Source: Heterocephalus glaber (Eukaryota > Chordata > Mammalia > Rodentia > Bathyergidae). From it: a stretch of DNA of 64,000 nucleotides. The stretch spans positions 5,275,938-5,339,937 of the forward strand of contig NW_004624783.1 in the NCBI RefSeq assembly GCF_000247695.1, in the 5' to 3' direction. The translations under genes were made by a program, and so were the position numbers. Under the pieces are notes generated by a model. That model saw nothing but the letters and a program-made list of their open reading frames with translations. It made no database searches and was not told the origin of the DNA. Shown here piece by piece: positions 33,010-44,317 of this stretch (position 1 is the stretch's first letter; each line of letters opens with the position of its first letter).

Positions 33010-33736
33010 AAAACAACCCTGTAAAGGAGATACAGTATTTTTAATCAAATTCATGATGAAGATACTGCATATAATAAAGGTGTTTGAAAATTTTAGGACA
33101 TGTTATTAACACACAGACTAAACCCCCATTTTCAAATCCATTGATACTAGGATGTAACTGGAGATGACAGCTCATTATTTTAGGAATTCTAATTATTTCT
33201 GCCTGTCTTTCAAGGAAGTACTTTTAGTAACAAGTAGATTGATAATACTCAAAATACAATCTTTATATACTTTTTGATAATATTGAGAAAATAATGTGGA
33301 AAATAGCTCTTTAAGAAAAATTTTGCCCATTCACTTTACTGTTTGTTAAGAGAATATACAATATTAAATATGAAAATATTATCCAAATAGTTGCTTTGAA
33401 ACACCACCAAAACAGTAGAACTTAAAATTAGGTTCGACCTGTTGCTTCAGGTGCATCTTTTAGTAATATGTTGTCCATGTCTGCTTTATTTGAATATCAT
33501 CTTAGAAATTTGGTAACAAAAAGTGCAGGTTGAATAAACCCTGTAGGTCTTGTGCTATGGTGGGAAGCTAATGACCTAATGACCTTTGGACTTGAATTGG
33601 TGTTCTCAGGCAAGGAAGATGCCTCAAGGAAGCAAGTTGCGGTAAAATGCAGTGAGCAATATACCTGTTCAGTGTTAGAAAACCCAAGGAGGACATGAGC
33701 GAGAGTGCCATTGTAAACAGGCAATTTCTCTTTGTA
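33010..33736. other. No recognised gene
   Basis: A small MIR-like scrap lies at about 33010-33065 (aacaaccctgtaaaggagat). The rest is unassigned AT-rich DNA. Confidence 0.45.
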
Positions 33737-33749
33737 CCACCAGAGGGCG
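33737..33749 (+). promoter_or_regulatory. Candidate CTCF binding core
   Basis: ccaccagagggcg matches the CTCF core pattern CCASYAGRKGGCR at every position. It lies outside any SINE I can see. Sequence match only; occupancy is unknown. Confidence 0.55.
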
Positions 33750-34459
33750 TGCCTATATTGTTGCTAACCTGAACTGAGGTTAGAATTCCTTTCTAAAATG
33801 TGGCCGAAAGTTCACGAATGAAAAGATTACCAAGCAAACATAATGAAAAAGATTTTTTTTTTACAGTGTTAACACTCGAAACATATAGAAAAGAAAGATT
33901 TCATTCCCAAGTAGTCATTTTACATACATCACTATTGTACAAGACATCACAAACATCAGTAAATGGGATTACTATGTATCGAAACATCTGAAAGTTTGGT
34001 TTTATTTTTTCCTTTGCAACTATGTCTATAAATCTTTTATATTAAACACATATGGAGACTTTAGTTTCTCAGTGGGGCTCCTGAGTAATTAATAATAGAT
34101 TAAAGATAAATTGAATTATTTCTGCTTGATGCTTTGGATTTGTATAAAACCTACTTGCCTCAATTTAGTAATGTAAACAATCTTTGAATTTTTTCATTCC
34201 TCCCTACCTCAGTCGTCCATCTTTATAGATCCTCTTACATGGTGTTTTGATGTCATAGCTCAGAATGCTGGGTGAGAATAAGATAAAGTGTTATTTCTGT
34301 GACGCAATCTTAGGAACCTGGGACTCTTTATTAGAGAGTGGAATATTCTTAACAGTGAAATTGGCCATTGAAGAATGATCTAATAAGTTTAGGGAAATAA
34401 TTCGGTTTTATCTGTTATTGAATATCAAGTGACCATATCTTTAGTTTGATTTAAAATTT
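33750..34459. other. No recognised feature
   Basis: A perfect 7-bp inverted repeat (ctaacct / aggttag) lies near 33763-33782. Otherwise AT-rich and featureless. Confidence 0.5.
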
Positions 34460-34528
34460 TCAAGTAATCTATTTTGTGACGCTCTCTGGTGGTCTAGTGT
34501 TGGCGCTCTCTCAAGTAATCTATTTTGT
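34460..34528 (+). pseudogene. Tailless retrocopy resembling a tRNA-Glu 5' half
   Basis: An exact 18-bp repeat tcaagtaatctattttgt at 34460-34477 and 34511-34528 encloses 33 nt (34478-34510). Most of the insert, tctctggtggtctagtg then ttggcgctctc, follows tRNA-Glu(CTC) from position 1 through the anticodon, with about 8 nt of the D-loop/stem region missing and five extra bases (gacgc) at the left. There is no 3' half, no CCA and no A tail. Together with the duplication this fits a retroposed tRNA fragment. Too short and damaged to be a tRNA gene. Confidence 0.72.
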
Positions 34529-35464
34529 TATTGAGATTATATATAGAAAAATCATAAGCACATTGTATTTTACATAACCATATTTATACCATAATACTTT
34601 CTGCATTGGAAAATGTTCTAAATTTAGAAATAATAGTCCTAGGCATCTCTTTTTACTCTGAATTCTACTTTTTAGACATTTTCATGTGGTTTGTTCATGG
34701 CAGTTAAATATCCAAATTCATAGAATTTTACACATTATGCCAGTATACATTTTATACATTGTGCCATTATGTGTAAAATCTGACAAAATTCAAGTTATCC
34801 CTATAATTTTACTCTCATTCACTTGGAATTTGATCATTTCTTCAGCAGGGGAAAGGTAAATGGAATTACTGTAGAAATTATGCATTATTTTATCCTATCT
34901 GTGTCAACGGTCTGTTTCAAATGATGACTGCTGGTACAGCAGAAGGACCACAAGCTTGTAAATACTTTTCGAGATTGCCACATTTAAAAAGAAAGAAAAA
35001 GTCTTCAGCTCTTTCTTTTCCACTTTCATCAGGAAAGTTTTTGTTCTTGTTTCAGGATGCTGGAAAGCCTTGACACTGCTGGTCATGTGAATGTGGATGT
35101 CATCTGTCTTGTGTATTGGAGCAGAAAGAAGGTAGAGAATGGTTGACAAGGGGCAACTTGTTCCTTTTCTTTAAAGTTACTTTGTAAAATTATTGCATAT
35201 TTCAGGAATGCAAAGAAAGCACAAGGAATAATATATAATGTATGTATGTGTATAGTATTCAGTATAAGAATTAAGGTGGTACTTTATGTAGTTATTGAAA
35301 CATTGTGTATATTCTTCTATAAGCTCTTTCTTCTTTCTACCTTCCAGAGGTTAGCCCCTATCCTGAATTTGGGGTTTATCATTGCCATGCATGTTTTTGT
35401 AACGTGCTAAGTATATACATGTATTCTCAAACATAAGTAGTATTGTGTCATGTGTTGCAGTGGT
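34529..35464. other. No recognised feature
   Basis: AT-rich; the 81-codon minus frame at 34904-35149 has no recognised motif. Confidence 0.5.
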
Positions 35465-35660
35465 GAATATGGGTTTTGTTTTTAAAAATTTTTATGAGTA
35501 CACACTTAAAATACATAATGGTAACATTCATCATGGGGAGTTGGTACACATACATAACACGTCTTAATTCGTTTAATTCTCCTTGTATCCCATTTCTTGG
35601 TCCCCTAGATTTGCAAAAGATCTGTCTTCCTGTTTCCTATAACTTGTTTTCAAACAAGAT
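35465..35660 (-). mobile_element. L1 3' UTR-like fragment, antisense
   Basis: aaaaatttttatgagtacac, aaaatacataatggtaacat and catcatggggagttggtaca resemble a diverged form of the antisense L1 3' end at 17490-17550. Confidence 0.5.
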
Positions 35661-36079
35661 GTAAATTGTATCTGTTACAAGTCAGGTTGTAAGGAGGCAG
35701 AAGTTGTGAAGGTGAAGATATAGGGTGTTGAAAAGATTTTAGGGTCAATGCTGTGGAAAAGAAGGAAGTAGGCTTGGGCAAGGTGAGAGATTGGGCTGTG
35801 CTGCAGCTAACAGGAAGGCTTCTACTGACCCCCGTGGATGTGCTGAAGGTGGGGTAGAGAGTTGAGGTGAGGGCCTGGCTGTTGTAGCTTTACACTGACC
35901 AGTTAGTAGGTGAAGGCTGCCTCTGGGGAGAGCATGTGAAGTGGAGAGAGAACTCTTTGCAGCAGAGAGCCCACAGGTTGCGACACTCCCAGCAGCTGGG
36001 GTAGGGTACTCAGCCCTTCTGTGCTAACTCTGGAGCTCGGCAGCACACCTCCACCTTACCAAGTCTATGTTGTATGCGT
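35661..36079. other. Purine-rich, unassigned
   Basis: GA-rich DNA without a gene-like frame; possibly old LINE sequence. Confidence 0.4.
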
Positions 36080-36915
36080 TGTCTGAACTTGCCTTTTTAA
36101 CCCAATATTATGATCTTGAGATTTATTTACAGTAATATTTATAGCTCTAATTCACTCATTTTAATTGTCTTACAGTATTCCATTTTATAAATGTCACAGG
36201 TTTTAAATATAGTTTTTGACTGACAGATCTTTAGGTTTTTGCAACCTTGCACTATTGGAAAAAATGTGGCTCTGTGCATTCTTTTATGTATCTCCTTAAT
36301 GCATGTATTAGAGTTCATCTTGGATGTATAATCAGAAAATTCCAGGGTCCCAGCATATGTACAATATTAAATTCAACAGTTATAATGAAATTGCTCTCAG
36401 AAGTGCTTATATCTTGCTCCAAAGTCTGGTCTTTGTCAGATTTAAATTCTGCCAGTATTACAGTCATGAAATGGTATTTAGTTGTAGTTTTAATTAGAAT
36501 TTTACTGATTATTAATTAGAATTTTACTGATTACTATTATTAGTAAGATTGAGATGTGTTTTTTAGGTATCTGGGTTTCTTCTTTGAAGTGTATATCATG
36601 TGGCCATTTTCTATTGGTGTCTTTTAGTTACTGATTTATAGGCAGTCTTTATATATTCTGCATATATTCTATATAGATACAAATATCTTCTGGATTTTGG
36701 CTTGATTGTTCACTTTTTAAATAATACCTTTTATGGAGTAGAATTTTTCTATTAACCAATAAAATTTATCAGTTCTTTTGGGCATTGTTTGTGTCTTTTA
36801 AAATTCCTCCTTGGGCTGAAGTTACATAAAAGTATTATCTATTTTCTACTAAAGGTTTTAATGTTTTGCTTTACACAGTTTCATCTGCAGTCCACCTAAA
36901 ATGGAGTATTGCATA
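36080..36915 (-). mobile_element. Old L1M fragment, antisense
   Basis: Stretches such as acagtattccattttataaa, ggtatctgggtttcttcttt, tctggattttggcttgattg and tcctccttgggctgaagtta follow the complement of old L1 3' and ORF2 sequence. Confidence 0.6.
36491..36533. repeat. Perfect tandem duplication, 22-bp period
   Basis: Two identical 21-bp copies starting taattagaattttactg lie at 36491-36511 and 36513-36533, one base apart. A recent local duplication inside old L1 DNA. Confidence 0.95.
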
Positions 36916-36938
36916 TACCATGATGAGGTGTAGGCACA

Positions 36939-37322
36939 TGTATCGGTCAGCTTTTCCATTGGTGAGACAAAATACCTGACACCTGCACTTTAAAGGAGAG
37001 ATGTATTTTGGCCCAGGGATTTCAGTCCATAGTCAGCTGGCTCCAAGACAGAAATGATGTGGAAGATGGGCATAGCCAAGGAAGGCTGCTCATTCCATGA
37101 CAGTTAGGGAGCAGAAAGAGAACAGGAAGAACCAGGGAGAGGGAGGGGGCTGGGCCAGAGATACACCTTTTGGGTCTTATCTACAGTGACCAACCTCCTA
37201 AGAGCACATTCAGCCTAAACTCATCAGTGATTAATCCACTCCTGTAATCCCATCACTTTCTGAAAACCCCAGCTCTAAATACATAAGACTTTTGGGGGAT
37301 ATTTTAGATCTAAACCATAACA
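36939..37322 (+). mobile_element. MaLR-like LTR copy 2
   Basis: Starts tgtatcggtcag, passes aggagagatgtattttggcc and ttcagtccatagtcagctgg, ends ctaaaccataaca. Same family as 24016-24457. Confidence 0.7.
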
Positions 37323-37557
37323 GCCCCAATTTTGTTTTTCTTATGGACAAGCAGTTGTCATAGCATCATGTATTGGCCACACCTGGTAATGCAGTGCCAT
37401 TCTGTCATGTAAGCTTCCAATTTGAATAGATTTTCAGGGATGAGTTCTTAGTTTTGTTCCACTGGTCTCATTTCTTTTTTTCCTGCTTCACTTTCATACT
37501 TGCTTTATTATGTTTTCATTTATTTGTTATATCTTGTTGTCTGGTAATTTAAATCCC
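37323..37557 (-). mobile_element. Probable L1M between two LTRs, antisense
   Basis: cattctgtcatgtaagcttc, ttgttccactggtctcattt and ttgttgtctggtaatttaaa look like a continuation of the antisense L1 interrupted at 36915. Confidence 0.5.
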
Positions 37558-37977
37558 CTCTTAGTTACTTTCCTTGTCATTGAGACAAAATAGCTGACAC
37601 CTGCAATTTAAAGGAGAAAAGGTTTATTTTGGCTCACAGTTTGTACAAGTTTAGGTCCATAGTCAGCTGCCAGGGCAGGACAGCATGGCAGAGGAAAGCT
37701 GGTTATAATAAGCAAGGCAGACAAACATGGCAGATACAAAGCAGAGAGTGAAGGACCAAGCTGGGGAGGGAGACACATACCGCCCTTCCAGGCAAGACTA
37801 GTGACCTGCCTCCTCCAACCAGATCCACTTCCTAACAGCAAGTCAGCTGTACGTCCCCACAACCCAATCACCGTTCAGAAGTGCTTTCTTCGGCAGCACA
37901 TACACCAATCACCGTTCAAAAGCCATACCTTTTGAGTGTATGAGGCTATTGGGGGGACATCTAGATACAAACTACAA
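37558..37977 (+). mobile_element. MaLR-like LTR copy 3, carrying a U6 fragment
   Basis: Starts cttagttactttcc, passes ggagaaaaggtttattttgg and ggtccatagtcagctgccag, ends ctagatacaaactaca. A 41-bp interruption (see 37864-37921) is absent from copies 1 and 2. Confidence 0.72.
37864..37921 (+). pseudogene. Tailless 24-nt U6 snRNA 5'-end insertion with 17-bp TSD
   Basis: gtgctttcttcggcagcac plus ataca (37881-37904) matches U6 nucleotides 1-24 at 21 of 24 positions, including the 5' hairpin. It lies between ccaatcaccgttcagaa (37864-37880) and ccaatcaccgttcaaaa (37905-37921), a 16/17 match. There is no A tail and no rest of U6. The sister LTRs at 24 kb and 37.2 kb lack the insertion, giving an empty-site comparison. 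Confidence 0.88.
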
Positions 37978-39689
37978 ATAATACCCTCTCTGTTACTCTT
38001 TAAAATTATCTCTACTCTTTACATTTTGCTCTTCCATATAGATATTAGAATTATGCTCCATGGAAAGAAAAACCCAACTTTGACTAAGGTCTTCAATAAC
38101 ATTATAGATAAATTTAAGGAATATTGGACAGATATTTTCTATACGTTCTTTAATACCTACATTTAGATCTGTTTCTTCTGTATACACATTTTATAACTTA
38201 ACCTTTTTACTAAATACTGGCATTTAAAATGTTAATAAATGCATTTCTTCAACAACAGTTTAGTGGCTGCCTAACCTTCCATTACTTAGCTAGATGGTAA
38301 TTTATTTAACCATGCCTCTCGACATTTAGATGAACATATTTCACATTGATTGTTCTTGAACTCTCATTTTTCCCCTCATGAAATTGTATGTAAATATTCA
38401 CCTATGTTTTACTCTATAATGCTAGGAGTTTTATTTCATATTCACATCAGATGCATTTGGATATAAGATTTAAGAATGTCCAACTTAATTTTTTCCTTAT
38501 ACAGTTAGCCAGCTTCTGGCTATTTTATCCTTCTGTGACTTACTTTGTCCTTTTGTTTTACCATCAGGGAACAATCAACATTGCCCCTATGTAGCAGGGA
38601 CTCAAATGTTTGAATAAACAGATCAGTTTGTGACGTTTGGTTTTCAGATATTTTGTTTTTCCATTGGTACATCCGTCTATTCCATATTTACAGCCATGCT
38701 CTCTTAATAACTAGAGCTGTGTGGTAAGTGTGTGTGTGCTGATACACTATCATCACTACTCTTAGTGTTTCTCAGGGTTTTTCTGAAACATTTTTCTTTC
38801 AGATGAATTTTAAAAGAAATTTGGTCAAGCTTCCAAAAAAGCTATTATGATTTGATTGATAGTGTGTTAATTTTCTGAAAAAATTTAAAGACATTTATAT
38901 TTTAATTCCCTGGCCTGATGAGTGCTACATATTCATGTAGTTCATAAATTGTGGAACTTTCTGGTTACACCAGATAAGTCCCCAGATTTCTTTTTGGATT
39001 GAAATTCAGGGCAATTAAATCTACTGCAGCAAACACTATCATGCCACATGTGTGGTCTATAAAAATGAAACATTTTTCTTTCTTGATCAGCACTTCAAAG
39101 CCTTACCACCTCCTTACAAAACATGGCCTGTATGGTACCATGTGTTCCCTGACTGGATGGAATCTTGAAAATAGGTAATAATTTATGTGCTGTTTGGTTG
39201 AAGAAATCATTTTTTCATGTGGACTACCTTCTCTCACAAAGCTTTGAAGGAATTCTATGTCCCTACCCTTCTGATTTTTCCTTACTCATGGTAAGGAAAA
39301 ACCCTGTTGAGTCTGTATAATTTTTTCACACCTACATGGGTTCTGGCAGTGGCATTTGCTAAGTGAAGTATGAGGTAGGAGGCTGTTTTGTCATGTGTTT
39401 TCACAGAGCGCTGATGGCTCCCCGCCAGCCTGTTTAGTCTTTGTTTTTTTCCTTGCATAAAATTGCCTATTTTTCACTTCAGATGGGGGTGTGAGGCAGT
39501 TCTGAGATGTTTGTTCTTGTCACATGCATGCCATCTGTGGTCTCCTGGCATCTCAGACAGGTTCCCAAATTGTCCAAAGGTGTCTGTTGGTCAGCATGCA
39601 GAATGATCAGGATCCCAGCCTGGGCTTCTCCCTGTGGCTATAATCAAAGGTGCAGTGTTCATATGACGGGCCATATGTTGGTGCTGTAG
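37978..39689 (-). mobile_element. Probable old L1 in antisense, patchy
   Basis: The clearest part is 38640-38930 (gtttttccattggtacatcc, ttaataactagagctgtgtg, ggtcaagcttccaaaaaagc), which follows the complement of L1 ORF2. From 38930 to 39690 I see nothing definite; several short frames there are chance. Confidence 0.45.
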
Positions 39690-40330
39690 ACTCAATTTTG
39701 TGAATATTTAATATTCTTTATTTTGGAAAATCAGCGATTTAAAGAAAAGTTGCAAAGATAGTAGAGTTTTTATATGTCCCTCCTGTTGCTAACTCTTACA
39801 TTATCATGTTAAATGTGTTGCCATTAAGGAACACTGGTGAATTACTATTAACAAAACTCCACACTATACTCAGAGCTCACTAGTGTTTCCCTAAAGTTGG
39901 TTTCCTGTTTCAGAATCTCCATATAGGATGTCACATTACATTTAGTCCTCATGTCTTTTTTAATTTCCTCTGGCCTGGGGCAATTTCTTAGGTTTTTTAA
40001 ATAATCTTGTCAGTTTTGGGGAATACTGGGTAGATGTTTTGTAGCATGTCCCTTAGTTCTTATTGTTATTGTTGTTTTTCTGATTATTGGCCAGGGTGTG
40101 GGTTTGAGGAAGGAAGACCATAGGCTGTATTGATATTTTTGTCACATCCCTAGGAAGGTAGCATGCTCTTTACATGACTTACCACTGTTGATATTGACCT
40201 TGTTCTCTTGGCCCAGGTATATAGTGTTTGCCCTTTTTCTACACTATAAATTTACTTTCTCCTTTTTTCTGTACTCTTCGGAGGCAAGTAACTAAGCACT
40301 GTGTGATCTGAATTTAAAAGTTTATATTTA
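39690..40330 (-). mobile_element. Old L1M 3' UTR-type sequence, antisense
   Basis: aaaagttgcaaagatagtag, atgtccctcctgttgctaac, catttagtcctcatgtcttt and ggtagatgttttgtagcatg are typical of antisense L1M 3' regions. Confidence 0.6.
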
Positions 40331-43300
40331 AACAATGTCTAATTTTTCTTTCAGACTCTGAATGTATAAACTTTGTGTTTAAGCTTTTAAACACAAAAAT
40401 AGATAAAAATTGCCTAGACCTAACAAGAGTTTGAGGTAGTTCATAGCTATATTGAATCTTTCTTCCAGTCTCCATACGTTTGGTGTAATAGTTTTACTTT
40501 AAAATCTCCTTAATCAGTAAACTGCATCAGCTGTTCCATTCTGCTCAGATGGCTGCACAGATTGTTCCTTATTCTTCTAGCAGAAGAAAGCCTCATTTTT
40601 TTCTCTTACTGTCAGGGGACAAAGTTTAGTGTGAGAGCATTTTATCCATACTGAAGCTTATCTAGTAAACACCAAAATATATATTTATTCTAAGTAATTG
40701 ATGAAAATATTTCTGTATATAAAATTGCCTTAAATATTTATGAATCTGAATCTTACACTGATTCTAACATAATATAGTTTAGCTTCCACATGCCCCTTCT
40801 TCCTGAAAGTATAGGACCTTAAAAGTTCAGATATTCTATTTTTTGTGTGTTGGTGGAATGAAGTATGTTTTTTGTCTGATTACTCTTTTCCAGTCAAAAC
40901 TTTATTCACATTTTCATATCAAGTCCATTTCTAAAAAAGAATGAAAGAATAATACTGGTTAAGCTTTTAATCAGAATGCTCCTGAAATGGCATGTACAAA
41001 TGATGTATTTGTTCATTGTATCATCATTTTATGTGTTTTAGGAGACTTAGCTGCTTCACTAAAGGACTTGTAATAAATTTGTTAATGTCAAAAATAACCA
41101 ATTTTGTGAGTCCATGTTTCCAGATAGTTCCTTTCATCCACAGTGGTAAACATTCATTAAATTAGGGTTTTTTTCCAGAACATTAGAACTTAATGTTTTC
41201 TCTTATTTGTGTTACTGTGAACTTATTTAAGTTACGCTGAGTGTGTTAGAGCTGTTCATAAGCCAATCTTAAAATATGGTGTCTTGGGAAAAAGTTTAAA
41301 AAAATAAATTTAAAAAAGTTTTTGCTCACTTCATGGTCACTTGGTAAGAGAACTCAAAACAAGAATAATGTTTTTAGTCAACCACAGGGGAAATTATTTC
41401 CCTGGCCCTCAATTCTACTTCCAGTCAATCAAACGAATCTTAAATTCATGTGGGAGATTCCCACATGTACTATAAATTTCTTTTAGAATTTTCATATATG
41501 TATACAGTGTAGGGTGTTATTGACCACGTTTTATATTTTAATTGTGGGAGGTCTATTCAGTGTACCATTACTTCATTTTAATATTACTCCTTTTTTCTAA
41601 GTACAGATGTGCAGGAAGTAAAAGTATAATACATAAAAGTAAAATGCTATATTAGAAAAGTAATTGTTCCCAAGTAGGTTAAAGGCCTATTTAATATAAG
41701 ATCTTTGGATATGTTGCGGTTTTCATTCTTACTCGTCTTCTTGTGCACCAAGTAAAGAAAATTGCACAGAACTTTGGATGCAGGGTTCCTCCTCACCTCC
41801 CTTTTGCTAAGCTAACTGAACCCTCCCAAGTTAGCTGTAGGCGCTCCCTCCCCCCTTTGTGCTCAGGAGTCCAGATATGTTTTACCACTCAGATCTAAGT
41901 GAGAACACTTCCTCTAGTGAACTGTTCAGGCCAGTTTCTAAGGCCTAGAAGTGATCTTCCAGAAGATGATAAATGTTGAGACATTTTGGGAGAAATATAC
42001 AGAGATAAGAATTGTTTAATATAACTATCAATCACGAGATAGATCATGAAATTAGCGTATGACAGTTAGAAAACAGCTGTTTTTTTCCATCCCTACCTTG
42101 CATCTTGTAAAAAACATGATTGTCACTTTTCTGTCTGTTATCTGACTCTGTTCCTCCAGGAGTATGGGAAAAAACCCCTGCAGGTAGACAGGAGCCTGCC
42201 ATTAGCTTTACCATCTTGCCAGGTCATGTGTACAATGTGCCAAATGGAACTTTCCTTAAATAAGGAAATGAGTAACTTCCTACAGGAAGCAAAGTCTTTG
42301 GCCCATCTTTGCCCTGCCCTCCAGCACCATATCCAGTCTCTCATGGAAATTTCTTCTGATCGACAGTATCCTAGAGATATGAAAGATCAGGGGGAAATAG
42401 GAGAAGAATGGAAACCACCTCTTAAGGCATCCTCCCACTCTGGCTAAATCCCAACAGCCACCATGAGAAAGAGTTTTCCTGAATTTTCCTGGTTTGCCCT
42501 CAGGTCTTTCACATCTCACAGCCTGGAATTTCTATTAACTAAAACTTTTATATTCCTCTGCCAAGAATTCAGATCCATAAGATGCTTTAAAATTACTATC
42601 CATCTTTTTATTTTCTTCCCCTAAAATCCCCTAAAAAAGTTTCAGGAGATCTTACATTTAAACCCTTTTTCCTCTCTTAGGCTGGCACCACATTCTTTGG
42701 GCCTGTCTGTACGTTTTAGTGGACTTGAGTCACTCCAGTGGGTGCCTGCTGTGTGCCAAGTGGTCAGGAGAGTGCTTCTGGGCCTGACCTGTGGATTCCA
42801 ATTTCACCGTGGTCTAGAGGGAGGAGACCACATCAGGGAAGATTTCTAAGCTTTACCCTGCTGACCCATTTTAGTAGGGTTTTTTTCAGCTTTGCCTCTC
42901 ACCTCAACATGAAGATGCAGAAACATCTTCAATGTCAGGTTACTCCATCTAATTCTAGCTTGGTCCAAACTCGGAGCATCCAAAAGTGGACTGCACAGGG
43001 AATTTTAACAGCTTCTCATGTAAGGTTGACTCCTGCATTGGGCTATTACTCTTCATTCATTCCACAGACATTGTCACATGCTAGGTTTGAGCCAGGTTCT
43101 GAGAGGGCCAAGGGGATGTGTCAAGGCCCGAGGGATGGTCTTGGGGAAGTTTCTGTTCATTCAAAGGCCCCTAGAGGTCAGAGGCTGTGGAACATGCTGG
43201 GAATTGCAAGGGATAAGGGTCTGATGTAGCTTAGGTAACAGCTGTTAAAAATTTCAGACAGCCCAGTTGTGAACATATGCTTATATTTTATTACAGCTTT

Positions 43301-43470
43301 GCAATAAAAGGCCCCTAGTGGGCATATTGAAAGATTCATTCTTGGTATAGGGACTTACAGGAAGAAAGATTAATTCAGTCATCACTAAAAAGGATGCTTA
43401 GAAAAAAATCTATACTCTTAATAGTTGAGAGTCAGCTGGGTAGATGGCAATGAGTTTCCCAAGCATATCT
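40331..43470. other. About 3.1 kb without a recognised gene or repeat
   Basis: Mostly AT-rich. 42120-43240 is GC-richer and contains the longest open frame of the window (163 codons, 42738-43229, plus) and overlapping frames on both strands at 42138-42519. None shows a domain or splice signals that I trust. Confidence 0.45.
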
Positions 43471-43667
43471 TTTTTCGGGGGGTGGGGGTGGGTGCAGGGT
43501 ATTGATTGTAGGGCCTTCACACTGAATTACATCTTCAGCCCGGTTTTGTTTTTCATTTTGAGACAGGGATTGCTAAGTTGCTAAATTGCCCAGGCTCAAA
43601 TTTGCAATCTTCCTGCCTCAGCCTCCCCCACTGATGGGAGTACAGGTGCCTCACTATGCCTAGCTCC
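43471..43667 (-). mobile_element. B1-dID dimer SINE, antisense
   Basis: G-rich start, dID half (cagggtattgattgtagggc, cactgaattacatcttcagc), linker ttttgtttttcattttgaga and B1 half (gttgctaaattgcccaggct, ttcctgcctcagcctccccc). Confidence 0.9.
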
Positions 43668-44219
43668 ACAGTACATCTTAATTGTCTTAAAGTTCATTAG
43701 AAAATTGCATCAGAAAAAACACTTACCTGGAAAACTGTTACTTCCTTCCCTGTAGATGTTGTGAGTTAAATACTTGACAGCTTGGTGTTCAGTCTAAGTC
43801 TCGAACACTTCTTTTACAGTTTTATTCCTTTACAAGCTTGAGGTCACGGAGGAATGCAGTTGCTTTTCCAGTGGCTGCTTAATGAAGAGCTTTGTGAATT
43901 GAGCTGAGGGAGTTTGGATTTTTATCCCAGGGGCACCAGGGAACCTCGAGGGACATTTAGTGGGAAGAAGGTCTCAGCTGCCATGAGCCTGGGAAGTGGT
44001 TAACTGTGGGGTGAGGCAGGAGCAGCAGGTTCAGTAGTCAGCGGGATATTTTAATTATCTGAGAAAGAAGTGGTGAGGGCTTGGCTTCTGCCCTGTCTTT
44101 CCTTTGCCCACACATCTCCCAGCCTCTCTCCCTGCAGCAGCTCTGAAGCAACAGCTGAGCCAGTGGTGGGAGCGGAAATGAGCCCTTGCTTTTCCTCCAA
44201 GAGACTGGTTGTAAGTTAT
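43668..44219. other. No recognised gene; possible L2 scrap
   Basis: About 43870-44030 (aagagctttgtgaattgagc, tttggatttttatcccaggg) may be antisense L2. The rest is unassigned. Confidence 0.4.
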
Positions 44220-44317
44220 TTCACTTTGGGCTGAGCATTTAGTTTGGCGGCCCTGTGCCTGCCTTGCAAGCACAAGGTTCTGAGTTCAATCCCCAGTACC
44301 AAAAAAAAAATTCACTT
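44220..44317 (+). mobile_element. ID SINE with 7-bp TSD
   Basis: Body at 44227-44310 with a degenerate A box (tagtttggcgg), then gagttcaatccccagtacc and ten A. Exact repeat ttcactt at 44220-44226 and 44311-44317. Confidence 0.92.

Noticed and set aside
36939..37977. Two neighbouring LTRs as a single shrunken provirus
   Set aside because: The 235-bp spacer reads as old L1 rather than retroviral interior, and the LTRs appear unequally diverged.
42738..43229. Longest open frame of the window (163 codons, plus strand)
   Set aside because: No recognised domain, no splice or promoter context, mixed composition, and overlapping frames on other strands nearby. Most likely chance in GC-richer DNA.
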